Shown here piece after piece: positions 35,969 to 44,605 of a stretch of DNA of 64,000 nt. The position numbers and the translations under genes are program-made. The notes under the pieces are model-generated. The model saw nothing but the letters and a program-made list of their open reading frames with translations, was not told the DNA's origin and made no database searches. Location: the NCBI GenBank assembly GCA_023386965.1, contig JAEWIR010000028.1:47835-111834 (forward strand), written 5' to 3'. Positions within the stretch are counted from its first letter, which is position 1; each line of letters begins with the position of its first letter. Source of the stretch: Bacteroidota bacterium. Its GTDB lineage: Bacteria; Bacteroidota; Bacteroidia; Flavobacteriales; Weeksellaceae.

Positions 35969-37630
35969 ATGAAAGCGCTTAAGACACTGAACTCCTATTT
36001 CTGGAAACACCGGATACTCCTGTTCTGGGGTTTTCTGTTCATTATTGCCAGTAACTTCTTCAATATTTATAAGGTTCAGTTTGTAGGGAAGTCTGTTGAT
36101 CAGATTGCCGCTTCGGGACACCTGGGTTTTAACCGTCAGGTACTTATTTATGTCGGAATAATTGTAGCGTCCTCATTATTGACCGGTTTTTTCACTTTTA
36201 TGATGCGGCAGACCATTATTGTGGCATCGCGCAGGATAGAGTATGAACTCAAAAACAAGATTTTCAGGAAATACCAGCAGCTCTCCCTTACCGATTACAA
36301 AAAAACCACCACCGGAGACCTGATGAATCGCCTCAGCGAGGATGTTGTTGCGGTCCGTATGTATCTTGGACCAGGTGTAATGTATATCGTAAACCTGTTA
36401 ATCCTTGTGCTGATAACAGGTATTTATATGGTGCGTACCGATGTATCTATGACCTTATGGACCCTGATACCGTTGCCCGTTCTGTCGTTTCTTATCTATT
36501 GGGTGAGTTCCGTAATTAACCGGAAGTCCAAAGTGATGCAGAAAAGCCAGTCGGCCATCTCAACTTTTGTGCAGGACAGTTTTTCCGGCATACGGGTGGT
36601 GAAGTTTTTCGCCCGCGAGCGGTATATTGCCCGTAATTATGGGATTAAAGTAAGGGATTACCAGGACAAAGCCCTGGATCTTGCCAGGACTGAAGCATAC
36701 TTCTTCACCATCATCCTGTTCGTGATTGGATTACTTAACGTAGCCGTACTGTATATCGGTGGTAATAAATACCTCAGCAACGAACTTTCTGTGGGCAAGA
36801 TCGCTGATTTCTTCATGTACATCAACATACTTATATTCCCTTTCTCCATGGTAGGTTGGGTAACCTCCATCAACCAGCGGGCAGAAGCGTCCATGGCAAG
36901 GATTAATGAATTTCTGGCGTTAAAGTCAGAAGTAGTGGACGCGCAAGGGCCGGCTTATCCAATACGGGGATCAATAGAATTCCGCAATGTATCCTATATC
37001 TATCCCAATACCGGCATTAAAGCTTTGGATAACCTGAGTTTTAAGGTAGAGGCAGGACAGTCCATTGCCATCATGGGTAAAACCGGCAGCGGAAAATCTA
37101 CCGTGGCCCTCCTGCTGGCCGGACTGCTGCAGCCTACGGACGGACAGATCTTAATAGACGGAAAAGACCTGAAGGAGCACAGTATGTATAATTACAGGCG
37201 GCACCTGGGATATATTCCACAGGAAAGCTATCTTTTTTCAGACACAATTGAGAATAATATCGGTTTTTCTGTAGATGATGCCAGTCTTGAAAAAGTGATA
37301 GCCGCTGCAAAGATGGCCGATGTTCACAAAAATATTGTGAAATTTAAAGACCAGTATAAAACCAAAGTGGGTGAGCGCGGCGTTATGCTTTCCGGCGGAC
37401 AGAAACAGCGTATTTGTATTGCCCGCGCCATTATTAAGGAACCTTCTATCCTTATTTTTGACGATTCTTTATCCGCTCTTGATACCGAAACAGAGGAAAA
37501 TATCCTGCAGAATATTGAAAAATATATTCATAACAGTACATCTGTAATCATTACACACCGGGAGTCCAGCGCTAAAAGAGCGGATAAAATATTGAATCTC
37601 ACGGCGCTAGATAAAGAGAAGTCTGCATAA
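35969..37630 (+). CDS. ABC exporter, fused permease and ATPase
   Basis: About 553 residues. Six-TM type IV exporter domain (residues 1-310) fused to an ABC ATPase. Walker A MGKTGSGKSTVALLL, signature VMLSGGQKQRICIARAI, Walker B SILIFDDSLSALD, H-loop ITHRESS. Resembles MsbA/MdlB-type half-transporters that export lipids, peptides or drugs as dimers. The substrate is not predictable. Confidence 0.92.
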   Translation: MKALKTLNSYFWKHRILLFWGFLFIIASNFFNIYKVQFVGKSVDQIAASGHLGFNRQVLIYVGIIVASSLLTGFFTFMMRQTIIVASRRIEYELKNKIFRKYQQLSLTDYKKTTTGDLMNRLSEDVVAVRMYLGPGVMYIVNLLILVLITGIYMVRTDVSMTLWTLIPLPVLSFLIYWVSSVINRKSKVMQKSQSAISTFVQDSFSGIRVVKFFARERYIARNYGIKVRDYQDKALDLARTEAYFFTIILFVIGLLNVAVLYIGGNKYLSNELSVGKIADFFMYINILIFPFSMVGWVTSINQRAEASMARINEFLALKSEVVDAQGPAYPIRGSIEFRNVSYIYPNTGIKALDNLSFKVEAGQSIAIMGKTGSGKSTVALLLAGLLQPTDGQILIDGKDLKEHSMYNYRRHLGYIPQESYLFSDTIENNIGFSVDDASLEKVIAAAKMADVHKNIVKFKDQYKTKVGERGVMLSGGQKQRICIARAIIKEPSILIFDDSLSALDTETEENILQNIEKYIHNSTSVIITHRESSAKRADKILNLTALDKEKSA

Positions 37631-37709
37631 GTTTTCACTTTTTGGTATCAATAATAGATTTTGTTTGAGAAATGATTAATAAAATATTTTGAGGTTCGGA
37701 GAAATCTTA

Positions 37710-37717
37710 TATATTTG
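37710..37717 (+). promoter_or_regulatory. Promoter of the DUF3276 gene
   Basis: TATATTTG with TTG at 37689-37691 (18-base spacing), 28 bases upstream of the ATG at 37746. Confidence 0.55.
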
Positions 37718-37745
37718 TTAATTAAGACACAAAAACGACGGAACC

Positions 37746-38081
37746 ATGAGCGATTACAAGGAACGCCACGAAAATGAAATCTTTACAAAAGTGCTTAAAG
37801 CAGGCAGAAGGACTTATTTTTTTGATGTGCGCGAAACCAAAGCTGGCGATTATTACCTTACTATTACCGAGAGCAAGAAGAATTTCGGCGAAAATGGGGA
37901 AGCCTCATTCGAAAAACATAAGATTTACCTATACAAGGAGGATTTTGCTGCCTTTCACGAAATGTTTAAAGACAGTACAGACTTCATTATCAATGAAAAA
38001 GGTGAAGATGTAATTTCCGAAAAGCATGACAAGGATTTTAAATCGAAATCCTTCACCATTGATTCCGACGACGATATTTAA
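37746..38081 (+). CDS. DUF3276 (PUR-alpha-like) family protein
   Basis: 111 residues. The family opening ENEIFTKVLKAGRRTYFFDVRETKAGDYYLTITESKK matches DUF3276, a PUR-alpha-like nucleic acid binding fold described in Bacteroidota and spirochaetes. The C-terminus is acidic (DSDDDI). Probably a cytosolic single-stranded nucleic acid binding protein; the target is unknown. Ends in a terminator. Confidence 0.88.
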   Translation: MSDYKERHENEIFTKVLKAGRRTYFFDVRETKAGDYYLTITESKKNFGENGEASFEKHKIYLYKEDFAAFHEMFKDSTDFIINEKGEDVISEKHDKDFKSKSFTIDSDDDI

Positions 38082-38093
38082 TATTCTGATACC

Positions 38094-38118
38094 AGCTTCC
38101 TCAAAGGAAGCTTTTTTT
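38094..38118. terminator. Terminator between DUF3276 and comEC
   Basis: AGCTTCC...GGAAGCT stem followed by seven T residues, 12 bases after the DUF3276 stop and 6 bases before the comEC stop. Confidence 0.8.
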
Positions 38119-38123
38119 GTACG

Positions 38124-39896
38124 CTAATCCTTCAGCGGATAAGTGATTCCGTTGTACTGCACTGAAGTGGCTTCGCGCGGAAGCGTCCTGATTTGATAAG
38201 CGGTAGCACGGCGTGAAGTCAAATAAGGGTCTATGATGTACTTTTTTACGTTAGCCTGGTCAGCGTCAGCATTTAGCCAGAATTCCACTGTATTTCCTTT
38301 CTTTACCGAAAAATGTTTTTGCCGGAAGTGATGATGGATCAGAACTTCATTTTTCTGTTCATGGTAAATATTCAGCCCCCAATAGAGTCCAATATATAAT
38401 GTGGTGAAAGCCAGCATAGGCAGCAGCTTTCTTATGTTGAAGCGCAGAATCAAAAAACGCAGGTAATAAATGACGGTGCATAAAAGTCCTGCCTCGGCCA
38501 GGGTCATAGGTATGTTGGTATATAGGAACCTGTCAAAACCGGAAAACCAGTGAATAGCGTACAGGACCAGGGTGATGAAGTAATCATAAATGAGCAGAAG
38601 TGCCTCCGGACACCAGCCGCTGCCAATTAGAACTGTCATCATTAAACTGAAGACAATAATGATTTGTGAAAGCGGTATGATAATCAGATTGGCTACAATG
38701 GAGATGAGTGAGAACTGATGAAAGTAATAAATGACCGCCGGCAAGGTAGATAGCTGCGCAGCCATGGAAATTGAAAACGTGTTGAACAGTACTTTTTTAG
38801 CGAAAGTGTTGGCCGGCGGAAGATGTTTGAGGATGGGCTGATTAAGCCAGTAAATTCCAAAGACTGCCATGAAACTTAGCTGGAAACCCACGTCAAAAAG
38901 CTGATTGCTGTCTGATATCAGTATAATAAGAGCCGCAACTGCCATAGCATGCAGTAAGTCCGGTTTTCGCTGCAGGATAATGTAGATGAAATACACCGTG
39001 ATCATAATGCAGGAACGTACCACCGAATTGCCATAGCCAATGAAAACAGCAAAAACCCAGATGAGAATCAGGCTGCAAATGATAGCTGTACGTCTGTGTC
39101 TCAATGGGAAGATCCGGATAAGCAGCCAGAAGAACAGGCCATAAATTACGACGATATGAGAACCGGAGATAGCCAGGATATGTACCAAGCCGGTTTTCGT
39201 GAAATCCGCAACTGTTTCGCGGTCCATCTCAGTACGGTCAGCCAGGATAATACCTTTCATGAATTCCCGTGACTTAGCACTTATGGACACCGAATCAATC
39301 CTTTGCAGTACCTCCAGTCTTTTCTGCCGGATCCGGTCGGCAACAGTAAGGTTGGTGACTTCCGCAGATTCCAGCTTGCCCGGCACATAACTTTGATAAT
39401 AAATACTGTTTCGCCTCAGATATTTTGAGTAGTCAAACTGATAGTCGTTTTTGGGTGGCTGCACTCTGGCAATGTACAGACCCGCCCGGTAAAGATGCCT
39501 GTAATCCAGTTCAGGCAAATCCCTCGGTACAGAAAGTACGCTGGAAAACTCACCCTTACCGGGATTTATTGTTATTTCATACCTTCGGTTCTTTTCATTG
39601 GAATTCAGTTTCTTATTCAGCTTGAAAACCATTTCCTCCTTAGGTGATAACTCGGGCAGTGCAGGAATTTCTGAATGCAGGCTGTGCACCCAAATTCCCA
39701 GTACGCCGAAAAGCAAGGCCAAAAGATACTTCCTCCGTGCAACCCAGAAAAGCGAGGTGCTCAGATAGGAAAACATTGTAATTGCCCCAATAAGCACCAC
39801 GAAATAAGAAGGCCCGCTGCGCAGTGCAAGGTTTTCCTGGATAATAATGCCCAGGATGAAGCAAATGCATAATATAAACAGAGGCTGTTTATGCAC
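38124..39896 (-). CDS. comEC: ComEC/Rec2 family DNA-uptake channel protein
   Basis: 590 residues with about ten TM helices. An N-terminal DUF4131-like region is followed by the Competence domain signature LVHILAISGSHIVVIYGLFFWLLIR. The C-terminal metallo-beta-lactamase domain of full ComEC (about 750 residues) is absent: after the last helix only about 75 residues follow, without an HxHxDH motif. In this phylum short forms are frequent. Natural competence is not proven. lpxB lies upstream on the same strand, with a 33-base gap. Confidence 0.85.
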   Translation of the reverse strand: MHKQPLFILCICFILGIIIQENLALRSGPSYFVVLIGAITMFSYLSTSLFWVARRKYLLALLFGVLGIWVHSLHSEIPALPELSPKEEMVFKLNKKLNSNEKNRRYEITINPGKGEFSSVLSVPRDLPELDYRHLYRAGLYIARVQPPKNDYQFDYSKYLRRNSIYYQSYVPGKLESAEVTNLTVADRIRQKRLEVLQRIDSVSISAKSREFMKGIILADRTEMDRETVADFTKTGLVHILAISGSHIVVIYGLFFWLLIRIFPLRHRRTAIICSLILIWVFAVFIGYGNSVVRSCIMITVYFIYIILQRKPDLLHAMAVAALIILISDSNQLFDVGFQLSFMAVFGIYWLNQPILKHLPPANTFAKKVLFNTFSISMAAQLSTLPAVIYYFHQFSLISIVANLIIIPLSQIIIVFSLMMTVLIGSGWCPEALLLIYDYFITLVLYAIHWFSGFDRFLYTNIPMTLAEAGLLCTVIYYLRFLILRFNIRKLLPMLAFTTLYIGLYWGLNIYHEQKNEVLIHHHFRQKHFSVKKGNTVEFWLNADADQANVKKYIIDPYLTSRRATAYQIRTLPREATSVQYNGITYPLKD

Positions 39897-39929
39897 CGGG
39901 ATTGGATTTACCTATAAATGTAGCGAAAT

Positions 39930-41066
39930 TTATTTTTCTGCGGATGGGTGAACCACCTCAGGCTTTCCGGTAATTATCTCGGCAGCATGATCACTGGCAC
40001 CTTGCCCGCCTAGTTTTATTCTGAGTTCGGTATATTCGCTGAGCATTTTTTCACGCGCTTCGCCATCCAGAATTTTCTTCAACTCATCAACCAGGTTCCC
40101 GGTGTTAAGGTCTTGCTGGATTAATTCCTTCACCACAGGGCGGTCCATAATTAAATTTACCAGGGAAATATATTTGATGTTTTTTACAACGCGCTTTCCG
40201 ATCTCGTAAGAAATCCGCGAACTGCGGTAGCACACCACTTCAGGGACATTCAGCAGTGCGGTCTCCAGCGTGGCGGTTCCGGAGGTTACAAGCGCTGCCC
40301 GTGCACAGCGAAGTAGGCTGTAAGTTTGATTGGAGACGAAATGAACGTTTTCATCTGTGAATTTTTCATAAAAAGCCTTCGGCAGACTGGGTGCACCTGC
40401 TATTACGAATTGATAATCCCTAAAATGGGGCCGTACGGAAAGCATGACCTGGAGCATTTTGGTGACCTCCTGCTCACGCGAACCCGGCAAAAGGGCAATG
40501 ATTTCTCGGTTGTCCAGGTTGTTTTCCCTCTGGAACTGCGTCGGATCCAACGCTGGGAGATCAGAGAGCGCATCCAGCAACGGGTGGCCTACAAAATGCG
40601 CCTGTACACCATGGTCCTTATAAAAATCCTTTTCAAACGGAAGGATGACCAGCATTTCGTCCACAAACTTTTTTATTTTGGATACGCGGCCCTCCTTCCA
40701 GGCCCAAAGTTGTGGTGAGATATAGTAAATTACTTCCAGGCCGGCAGTTTTCGCAAATTCAGCAATTCTGAGATTGAAACCCGGGTAATCCACAAGGATC
40801 AGCTTATCCGGATTAAACTGGCTAATATCCTTTTTACAGAAAGCGAGGTTTTTGAAGATTGTCCGCAGATTTTTGGCGACTTCCAGAAAGCCCATAAAAG
40901 CGAGATCTTTATAGTGTTTCACCGGTTTGGTACCCGCTACCTGCATCATCAGGTCGCCACCCCAAAACCGGAACTGCGCCGCCGGGTCCTTCTTCCGGAT
41001 GGATTTCATGAGATTGGAAGCGTGCAGGTCTCCGGAGGCTTCTCCTGCGATGATGTAGTACTTCAC
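39930..41066 (-). CDS. lpxB: Lipid-A-disaccharide synthase
   Basis: 378-residue GT19 enzyme that joins UDP-diacylglucosamine and lipid X to make lipid A disaccharide. Starts KYYIIAGEASGDLHASNLM; family blocks: ISPQLWAWKEGRVSKIKKFVDEML, LLPGSREQEVTKML and LVTSGTATLETALLNVPEVVCYR. Complete. Inner membrane-associated. Together with waaA it marks a lipid A-producing outer membrane. Confidence 0.95.
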   Translation of the reverse strand: MKYYIIAGEASGDLHASNLMKSIRKKDPAAQFRFWGGDLMMQVAGTKPVKHYKDLAFMGFLEVAKNLRTIFKNLAFCKKDISQFNPDKLILVDYPGFNLRIAEFAKTAGLEVIYYISPQLWAWKEGRVSKIKKFVDEMLVILPFEKDFYKDHGVQAHFVGHPLLDALSDLPALDPTQFQRENNLDNREIIALLPGSREQEVTKMLQVMLSVRPHFRDYQFVIAGAPSLPKAFYEKFTDENVHFVSNQTYSLLRCARAALVTSGTATLETALLNVPEVVCYRSSRISYEIGKRVVKNIKYISLVNLIMDRPVVKELIQQDLNTGNLVDELKKILDGEAREKMLSEYTELRIKLGGQGASDHAAEIITGKPEVVHPSAEK

Positions 41067-41082
41067 TTGGTGTAAAAAATTG

Positions 41083-41100
41083 TAAATTTGTTCAAAGATA
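41083..41100. promoter_or_regulatory. Divergent promoter boxes of lpxB and the DUF2480 gene
   Basis: Two overlapping -7 boxes: plus-strand TAAATTTG (41083-41090) for DUF2480 at 41110, and minus-strand TATCTTTG (41093-41100) for lpxB at 41066. Confidence 0.45.
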
Positions 41101-41109
41101 AAAATAATA

Positions 41110-41619
41110 ATGTCAGAAGAATTTCAGATAAAAAATAAAGTGGCCGACAGTGGCCTTATTAATTTTGATATCGCGTCACTGGTGCCTAAAGGTCAGCGGA
41201 TTGGGGTGGACCTCAGTTCCTTTCTTTTTGAAGGAATCATCCTGAAGGAAAAGGATTTCCGGGAGAAAGTTGCTGCGCTGGATCCTGAACAGTATCGGGA
41301 TGCCTTTGTCTACATCTATAACTCCGCGGAGGCTATCGTCCCTTTATGGGCTTATTTCCTGCTTACTGCGCGTATAACCGAAACAGCCCGAAAAGTAGTG
41401 TACGGCAGCCGCGGGGATTTGGAGGCCCTGCTCATGCATGATGCCATCCAAAATTATGATTTCAGCGATCTTGTGAATAAGAGGGTACTGGTGAAAGGGT
41501 GTTCCGATGTCCAAATACCTGAGAATGCCTATATAGAGCTGGTGGAAAAACTTAAACCTCTGGTGAAATCCCTGATGTTTGGTGAGGCCTGCTCCAATGT
41601 CCCCATTTTTAAGAACTGA
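41110..41619 (+). CDS. DUF2480 family protein
   Basis: 169-residue soluble protein of a family found in Bacteroidota only. Recognisable blocks are KVADSGLINFDIASLVPKGQRIGVDL and the C-terminal NKRVLVKGCSDVQIPENAYIELVEKLKPLVKSLMFGEACSNVPIF. No catalytic motif is obvious; function unknown. The next gene starts six bases after its stop, so they are probably an operon. Confidence 0.85.
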   Translation: MSEEFQIKNKVADSGLINFDIASLVPKGQRIGVDLSSFLFEGIILKEKDFREKVAALDPEQYRDAFVYIYNSAEAIVPLWAYFLLTARITETARKVVYGSRGDLEALLMHDAIQNYDFSDLVNKRVLVKGCSDVQIPENAYIELVEKLKPLVKSLMFGEACSNVPIFKN

Positions 41620-41625
41620 TAAGGC

Positions 41626-42879
41626 GTGCAGGCAAAACGTACTGTCATACCTTTTTTCCTCTTTTTTGGATTCTTTGCGCTCTACTATGCGGGAAGTTTC
41701 TCCAAAATCCCATTTGGTGACTGTATCGGATTTGTAGCGGATACTGAAAAAGGAAATTTTGTGCTTTCTACATCCACCTATGCGCATTTTCTGTTTACCA
41801 ATACACTCGTTTTTTTTAAGAGGCTGTTACCCTTTGTGGAAAGTTCGGAAATCGGCCGGTTTGTAGTAACCCTCTCCTCGTGTATAAGTCTGCTGATTCT
41901 TTACAGGACGGTCCTTAAAGCTACGGGTCACCGCTTTTCAGCAGTATTCAGTACCCTTCTTTTCGGTTTGAGTTTTACGTTTTGGCGAAATTCGGAAATC
42001 ATCGAAATATATACCTTCAATCTGATTTGGATTGCACTTTTTCTTATGTATTCGCTGAGGTTTCTCCGTAAAGAAAAAGTGGTGAACCTGGTACTGGCCT
42101 CACTGTTTCTGGGAATCAGTCTTTTCAGTCATATTCAGAATATTTTAATGGTGCCGGCGCTGTTGCTGCTTATATTTTATGCCCGCGACAGAAAAAAAGC
42201 TGCTGCTTCCCTTTCAGTATTTATTTTCTTCCTAATCTTACTGGTTGCGGTTCCACTGCTAACTGATCAGCCGGTGTCCAAGGTCTTTTCGGCAGGAACT
42301 GTACTGGATTCTCTGAGCATTGAAGGGATTGCAAAAGGAGTTGTAACTGCGTTGGGTTATTTGGTGTACAATTTCTGGTTCTTTATCCTCTTTGCATTTG
42401 TCGGTTTGTTATGGCTCTACCGCGACAGAAAACGAATTCTTGTGTTTCTGGGTGTGGCGGGAGTTCCGGTGTTTGCTTTCGGTGTTGTTTTTGGAGTTTC
42501 GGATAACTATATATTCTTTCTGCCCTTTAACTTTATAGTCGCCTTGCTTTGCGGACTTGGAATTTACCGTTTAAGGACAACGAGTATAGCCCGTTATGCT
42601 GTATTTGGAACACTTCTTATTCCGGTCTTTTACCTGGCAGCTTTTCAAATTGCGGCTTCTACATCCGTTGGTTCTGAGTTTCATGACAGGAAGTTGTATA
42701 AGGGTGGACTTTCCTATTATTTGCTGCCCTGGATGAATAACAATGTCGGAATCCTGGAATTCGTCTTAGAGGGCCGCGAATCCCCGGACCCAATGCAGTG
42801 GATGGAAAAGAGTGCCCGGGACTTTATCAGGCTCAAAAAGGAAGATGGATTTACCGAAGATCAGTTAAAGAAATTATAA
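41626..42879 (+). CDS. DUF2723 membrane protein (GT-C-like)
   Basis: 417 residues with about ten TM helices. N-terminal DUF2723 domain: GSFSKIPFGDCIGFVADTEKGNF and later GLSFTFWRNSEIIEIYTFNLIWIAL, where the acidic residues correspond to the O-mannosyltransferase-like DxE motif. Family members resemble GT-C glycosyltransferases. The start is a GTG with no nearby ATG, placed just after DUF2480. Shorter than the large DUF2723 proteins (about 1000). Confidence 0.8.
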   Translation: MQAKRTVIPFFLFFGFFALYYAGSFSKIPFGDCIGFVADTEKGNFVLSTSTYAHFLFTNTLVFFKRLLPFVESSEIGRFVVTLSSCISLLILYRTVLKATGHRFSAVFSTLLFGLSFTFWRNSEIIEIYTFNLIWIALFLMYSLRFLRKEKVVNLVLASLFLGISLFSHIQNILMVPALLLLIFYARDRKKAAASLSVFIFFLILLVAVPLLTDQPVSKVFSAGTVLDSLSIEGIAKGVVTALGYLVYNFWFFILFAFVGLLWLYRDRKRILVFLGVAGVPVFAFGVVFGVSDNYIFFLPFNFIVALLCGLGIYRLRTTSIARYAVFGTLLIPVFYLAAFQIAASTSVGSEFHDRKLYKGGLSYYLLPWMNNNVGILEFVLEGRESPDPMQWMEKSARDFIRLKKEDGFTEDQLKKL

Positions 42880-42915
42880 TTCAGTAATCTTTGCGGTTCC
42901 GGGAATAGTTTTTGG

Positions 42916-42923
42916 TAAATTTG
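42916..42923 (+). promoter_or_regulatory. -7 box for the DUF937 gene
   Basis: TAAATTTG 34 bases upstream of the ATG at 42958. Confidence 0.45.
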
Positions 42924-42957
42924 GTTATCATTTTTTCACCAAATAAATATTAAAACT

Positions 42958-43623
42958 ATGAACTTAATTGATCTCATTACCGGAAATGCAGGCTCGCAGG
43001 TAGCCTCTCAGGCTGAAAATAAATTCGGCATCAGCAAAAATCAGGTAATTGCCCTGATGGCTGTGGCAGCACCACTTGTAATTTCCTATCTCAGGAAAAA
43101 ATCCCAGGAAGATCCCAATGAGGCAGAAGCACTCAACAATGCACTGGACAAAGACCATGACGGAAGCATTCTGGACAATCCTGCCCAGGTTGAAGCCAGA
43201 CAGCAGGAGGGAGGCTCAATTCTTGACCATATCTTTGGTGGACAGAAAACCCAGGTAGAGAATCAACTGTCGCAGAATACGGGAATATCCATGGATAAGA
43301 TCGGGCCTATACTGGCCATGATTGCGCCCCTGATTATGGGCTTCATTGGCAAAGAAAAGCAGTCCAGCGGAATTAACACCGGTGGAGGTCTTGGTGATTT
43401 GCTGGGTGGAATCCTTGGAGGTGCCCAGAATCAGGCACAGGCCGAGCCATCAAATCCACTGAACGATATTTTGGGAAGTGTGCTGGGTGGAGGCAGTTCC
43501 GAATCCTCCGGAAATCCGTTAAATGATATCCTGGGCAGTGTTCTTGGTGGTGACAGCCAGCAACAACAGCAACAAGGTGGTCTCGGGGGTATCTTAGGCA
43601 GCATCTTGGGCGGCGGCAGATAA
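42958..43623 (+). CDS. DUF937 (YidB-like) family protein
   Basis: 221 residues. Two copies of the DUF937-type motif (KNQVIALMAVAAPLVISYLRKK and SMDKIGPILAMIAPLIMGFIGKEK) are followed by a Gly-rich C-terminal half. There the unit NPLNDILGSVLGG occurs twice, with GGILGSILGG and QQQQQQGG nearby. YidB homologues are small proteins of unknown function; this one is extended by repeats. Followed by a shared terminator with THX. Confidence 0.85.
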   Translation: MNLIDLITGNAGSQVASQAENKFGISKNQVIALMAVAAPLVISYLRKKSQEDPNEAEALNNALDKDHDGSILDNPAQVEARQQEGGSILDHIFGGQKTQVENQLSQNTGISMDKIGPILAMIAPLIMGFIGKEKQSSGINTGGGLGDLLGGILGGAQNQAQAEPSNPLNDILGSVLGGGSSESSGNPLNDILGSVLGGDSQQQQQQGGLGGILGSILGGGR

Positions 43624-43640
43624 TAATTGAACTTATTTAC

Positions 43641-43675
43641 CAAAAAAAAACCGAAGATTATTCTTCGGTTTTTTT
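43641..43675. terminator. Bidirectional terminator, DUF937 / THX
   Basis: ACCGAAGA...TCTTCGGT perfect stem with a nine-A run on one side and T-run on the other. The THX stop codon (43658-43660) is in the loop. Confidence 0.8.
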
Positions 43676-43903
43676 GTCTTTGGTCGCCTTCGGAAGTGGG
43701 TCATTTTCCACATTCGCGTTCTCCGATTCATTGGCTGGGTAACCTACGTCCTGTCTTACTTTTACTTTGGAAGACTTACTGTCGTCCGCATCCAACACAT
43801 TCACAGGAATGTTTTTTACAGATCCGGATTTCCTTTTTCTTCTCTTGCCGTAGCTGCCGGCGGTAATTTTACCGCGTCTGGATTTTTTGTCTCCTTTTCC
43901 CAT
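43658..43903 (-). CDS. Small-subunit ribosomal protein THX (long form)
   Basis: 81 residues. The first 25 (MGKGDKKSRRGKITAGSYGK) are the conserved bTHX peptide that sits at the top of the 30S head; the family core is about 26-50 residues. The remaining 50 residues are acidic and hydrophilic (ends ATKDKKTEE), unlike the basic core. A TAAATTTG box (43928-43935, minus) precedes it. Confidence 0.88.
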   Translation of the reverse strand: MGKGDKKSRRGKITAGSYGKRRKRKSGSVKNIPVNVLDADDSKSSKVKVRQDVGYPANESENANVENDPLPKATKDKKTEE

Positions 43904-43927
43904 AAAAATTTAAATTTTGGTGTAAAT

Positions 43928-43935
43928 CAAATTTA
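43928..43935 (-). promoter_or_regulatory. -7 box for THX
   Basis: Minus-strand TAAATTTG 24 bases upstream of the ATG. Confidence 0.4.
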
Positions 43936-43961
43936 GCAAAACTTTTTAAAACTCCGGTAGG

Positions 43962-44453
43962 TTACAGACTCGCTTTAGCAGACCTTGCTTTTTTCATTTT
44001 TCGCCATTGCCACGGTGCAATGGGCATCTGGTCCTTCCATAAACCGGTTTTCTTTTGGCGAGCAATCCGTTTCAGGGCCGCGTAGTTGTCATCGTTTGAA
44101 TATAGCTTGTAATGCCAGGCCAACCCATTGCGTACCATTTCTTTATTGATGTTCTGGTTTTGGCTAAAGATTTCGGCGATCCAGCGGCCGTTACGGTCCG
44201 GCTTTCCGGCAATTACTGCCCGAACCTGGCGTCCGAAGATCCGTTCCGACAAATATTTCTTTGCAGCAGTACCGTAGGGCTGTTTTTTCTCGGGTGTATC
44301 TATATGCGCCAGCCTTATGGTTTGCGGATTATTTTTAACAAGCATCACCACGGTGTCCCCATCCTTTACAGCAATGATTTTTCCCGTATAGGTCTGTGCT
44401 GAGAGTAAAATAGAAAATACTGTAAAAAACAGGGTAGGGATCAATTTCTTCAT
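43962..44453 (-). CDS. Exported thermonuclease (SNase) family nuclease
   Basis: 163 residues. Signal peptide MKKLIPTLFFTVFSILLSAQ, then an SNase domain: GKIIAVKDGDTVVMLV, the catalytic RLAHIDTPEKKQPYG with Arg/Asp/Glu, and VRNGLAWHYKLYSNDDNY. It would cut DNA/RNA in the periplasm or outside, calcium dependent. A TATATTTG box (44461-44468, minus) lies just upstream. Divergent from aspS. Confidence 0.88.
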   Translation of the reverse strand: MKKLIPTLFFTVFSILLSAQTYTGKIIAVKDGDTVVMLVKNNPQTIRLAHIDTPEKKQPYGTAAKKYLSERIFGRQVRAVIAGKPDRNGRWIAEIFSQNQNINKEMVRNGLAWHYKLYSNDDNYAALKRIARQKKTGLWKDQMPIAPWQWRKMKKARSAKASL

Positions 44454-44460
44454 AGAGGCA

Positions 44461-44468
44461 CAAATATA
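44461..44468 (-). promoter_or_regulatory. -7 box for the SNase gene
   Basis: Minus-strand TATATTTG 7 bases upstream of the ATG, implying a very short or leaderless transcript. Confidence 0.35.
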
Positions 44469-44558
44469 ACTTAAACTGAATTTTCTGTTTTGGATTTTTT
44501 AAAGTGTCACATACCATTTTAATTAAATCTCCGGTCGACTGATTTTCGCTGAATGTCC

Positions 44559-44566
44559 TATCTTTG
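44559..44566 (+). promoter_or_regulatory. -7 box for aspS
   Basis: TATCTTTG 39 bases upstream of the ATG at 44606. A transcript from here would start downstream of the alternative ATG at 44564. Confidence 0.5.
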
Positions 44567-44605
44567 CCGAAATTCTCAATAATCCACTTCAAACTTCAGC
44601 TACAA

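Noticed and set aside
35837..36121. Longer N-terminus for NusB (to 36121)
   Set aside because: It would cross the nusB promoter box, the ABC exporter promoter and that gene's 5' end. The conserved protein begins MLGRRQIREK at 35836.
44564..44605. Upstream start MPKFSIIHFKLQLQ for aspS
   Set aside because: It overlaps the -7 box (44559-44566); the family start is MFRTHTNG.
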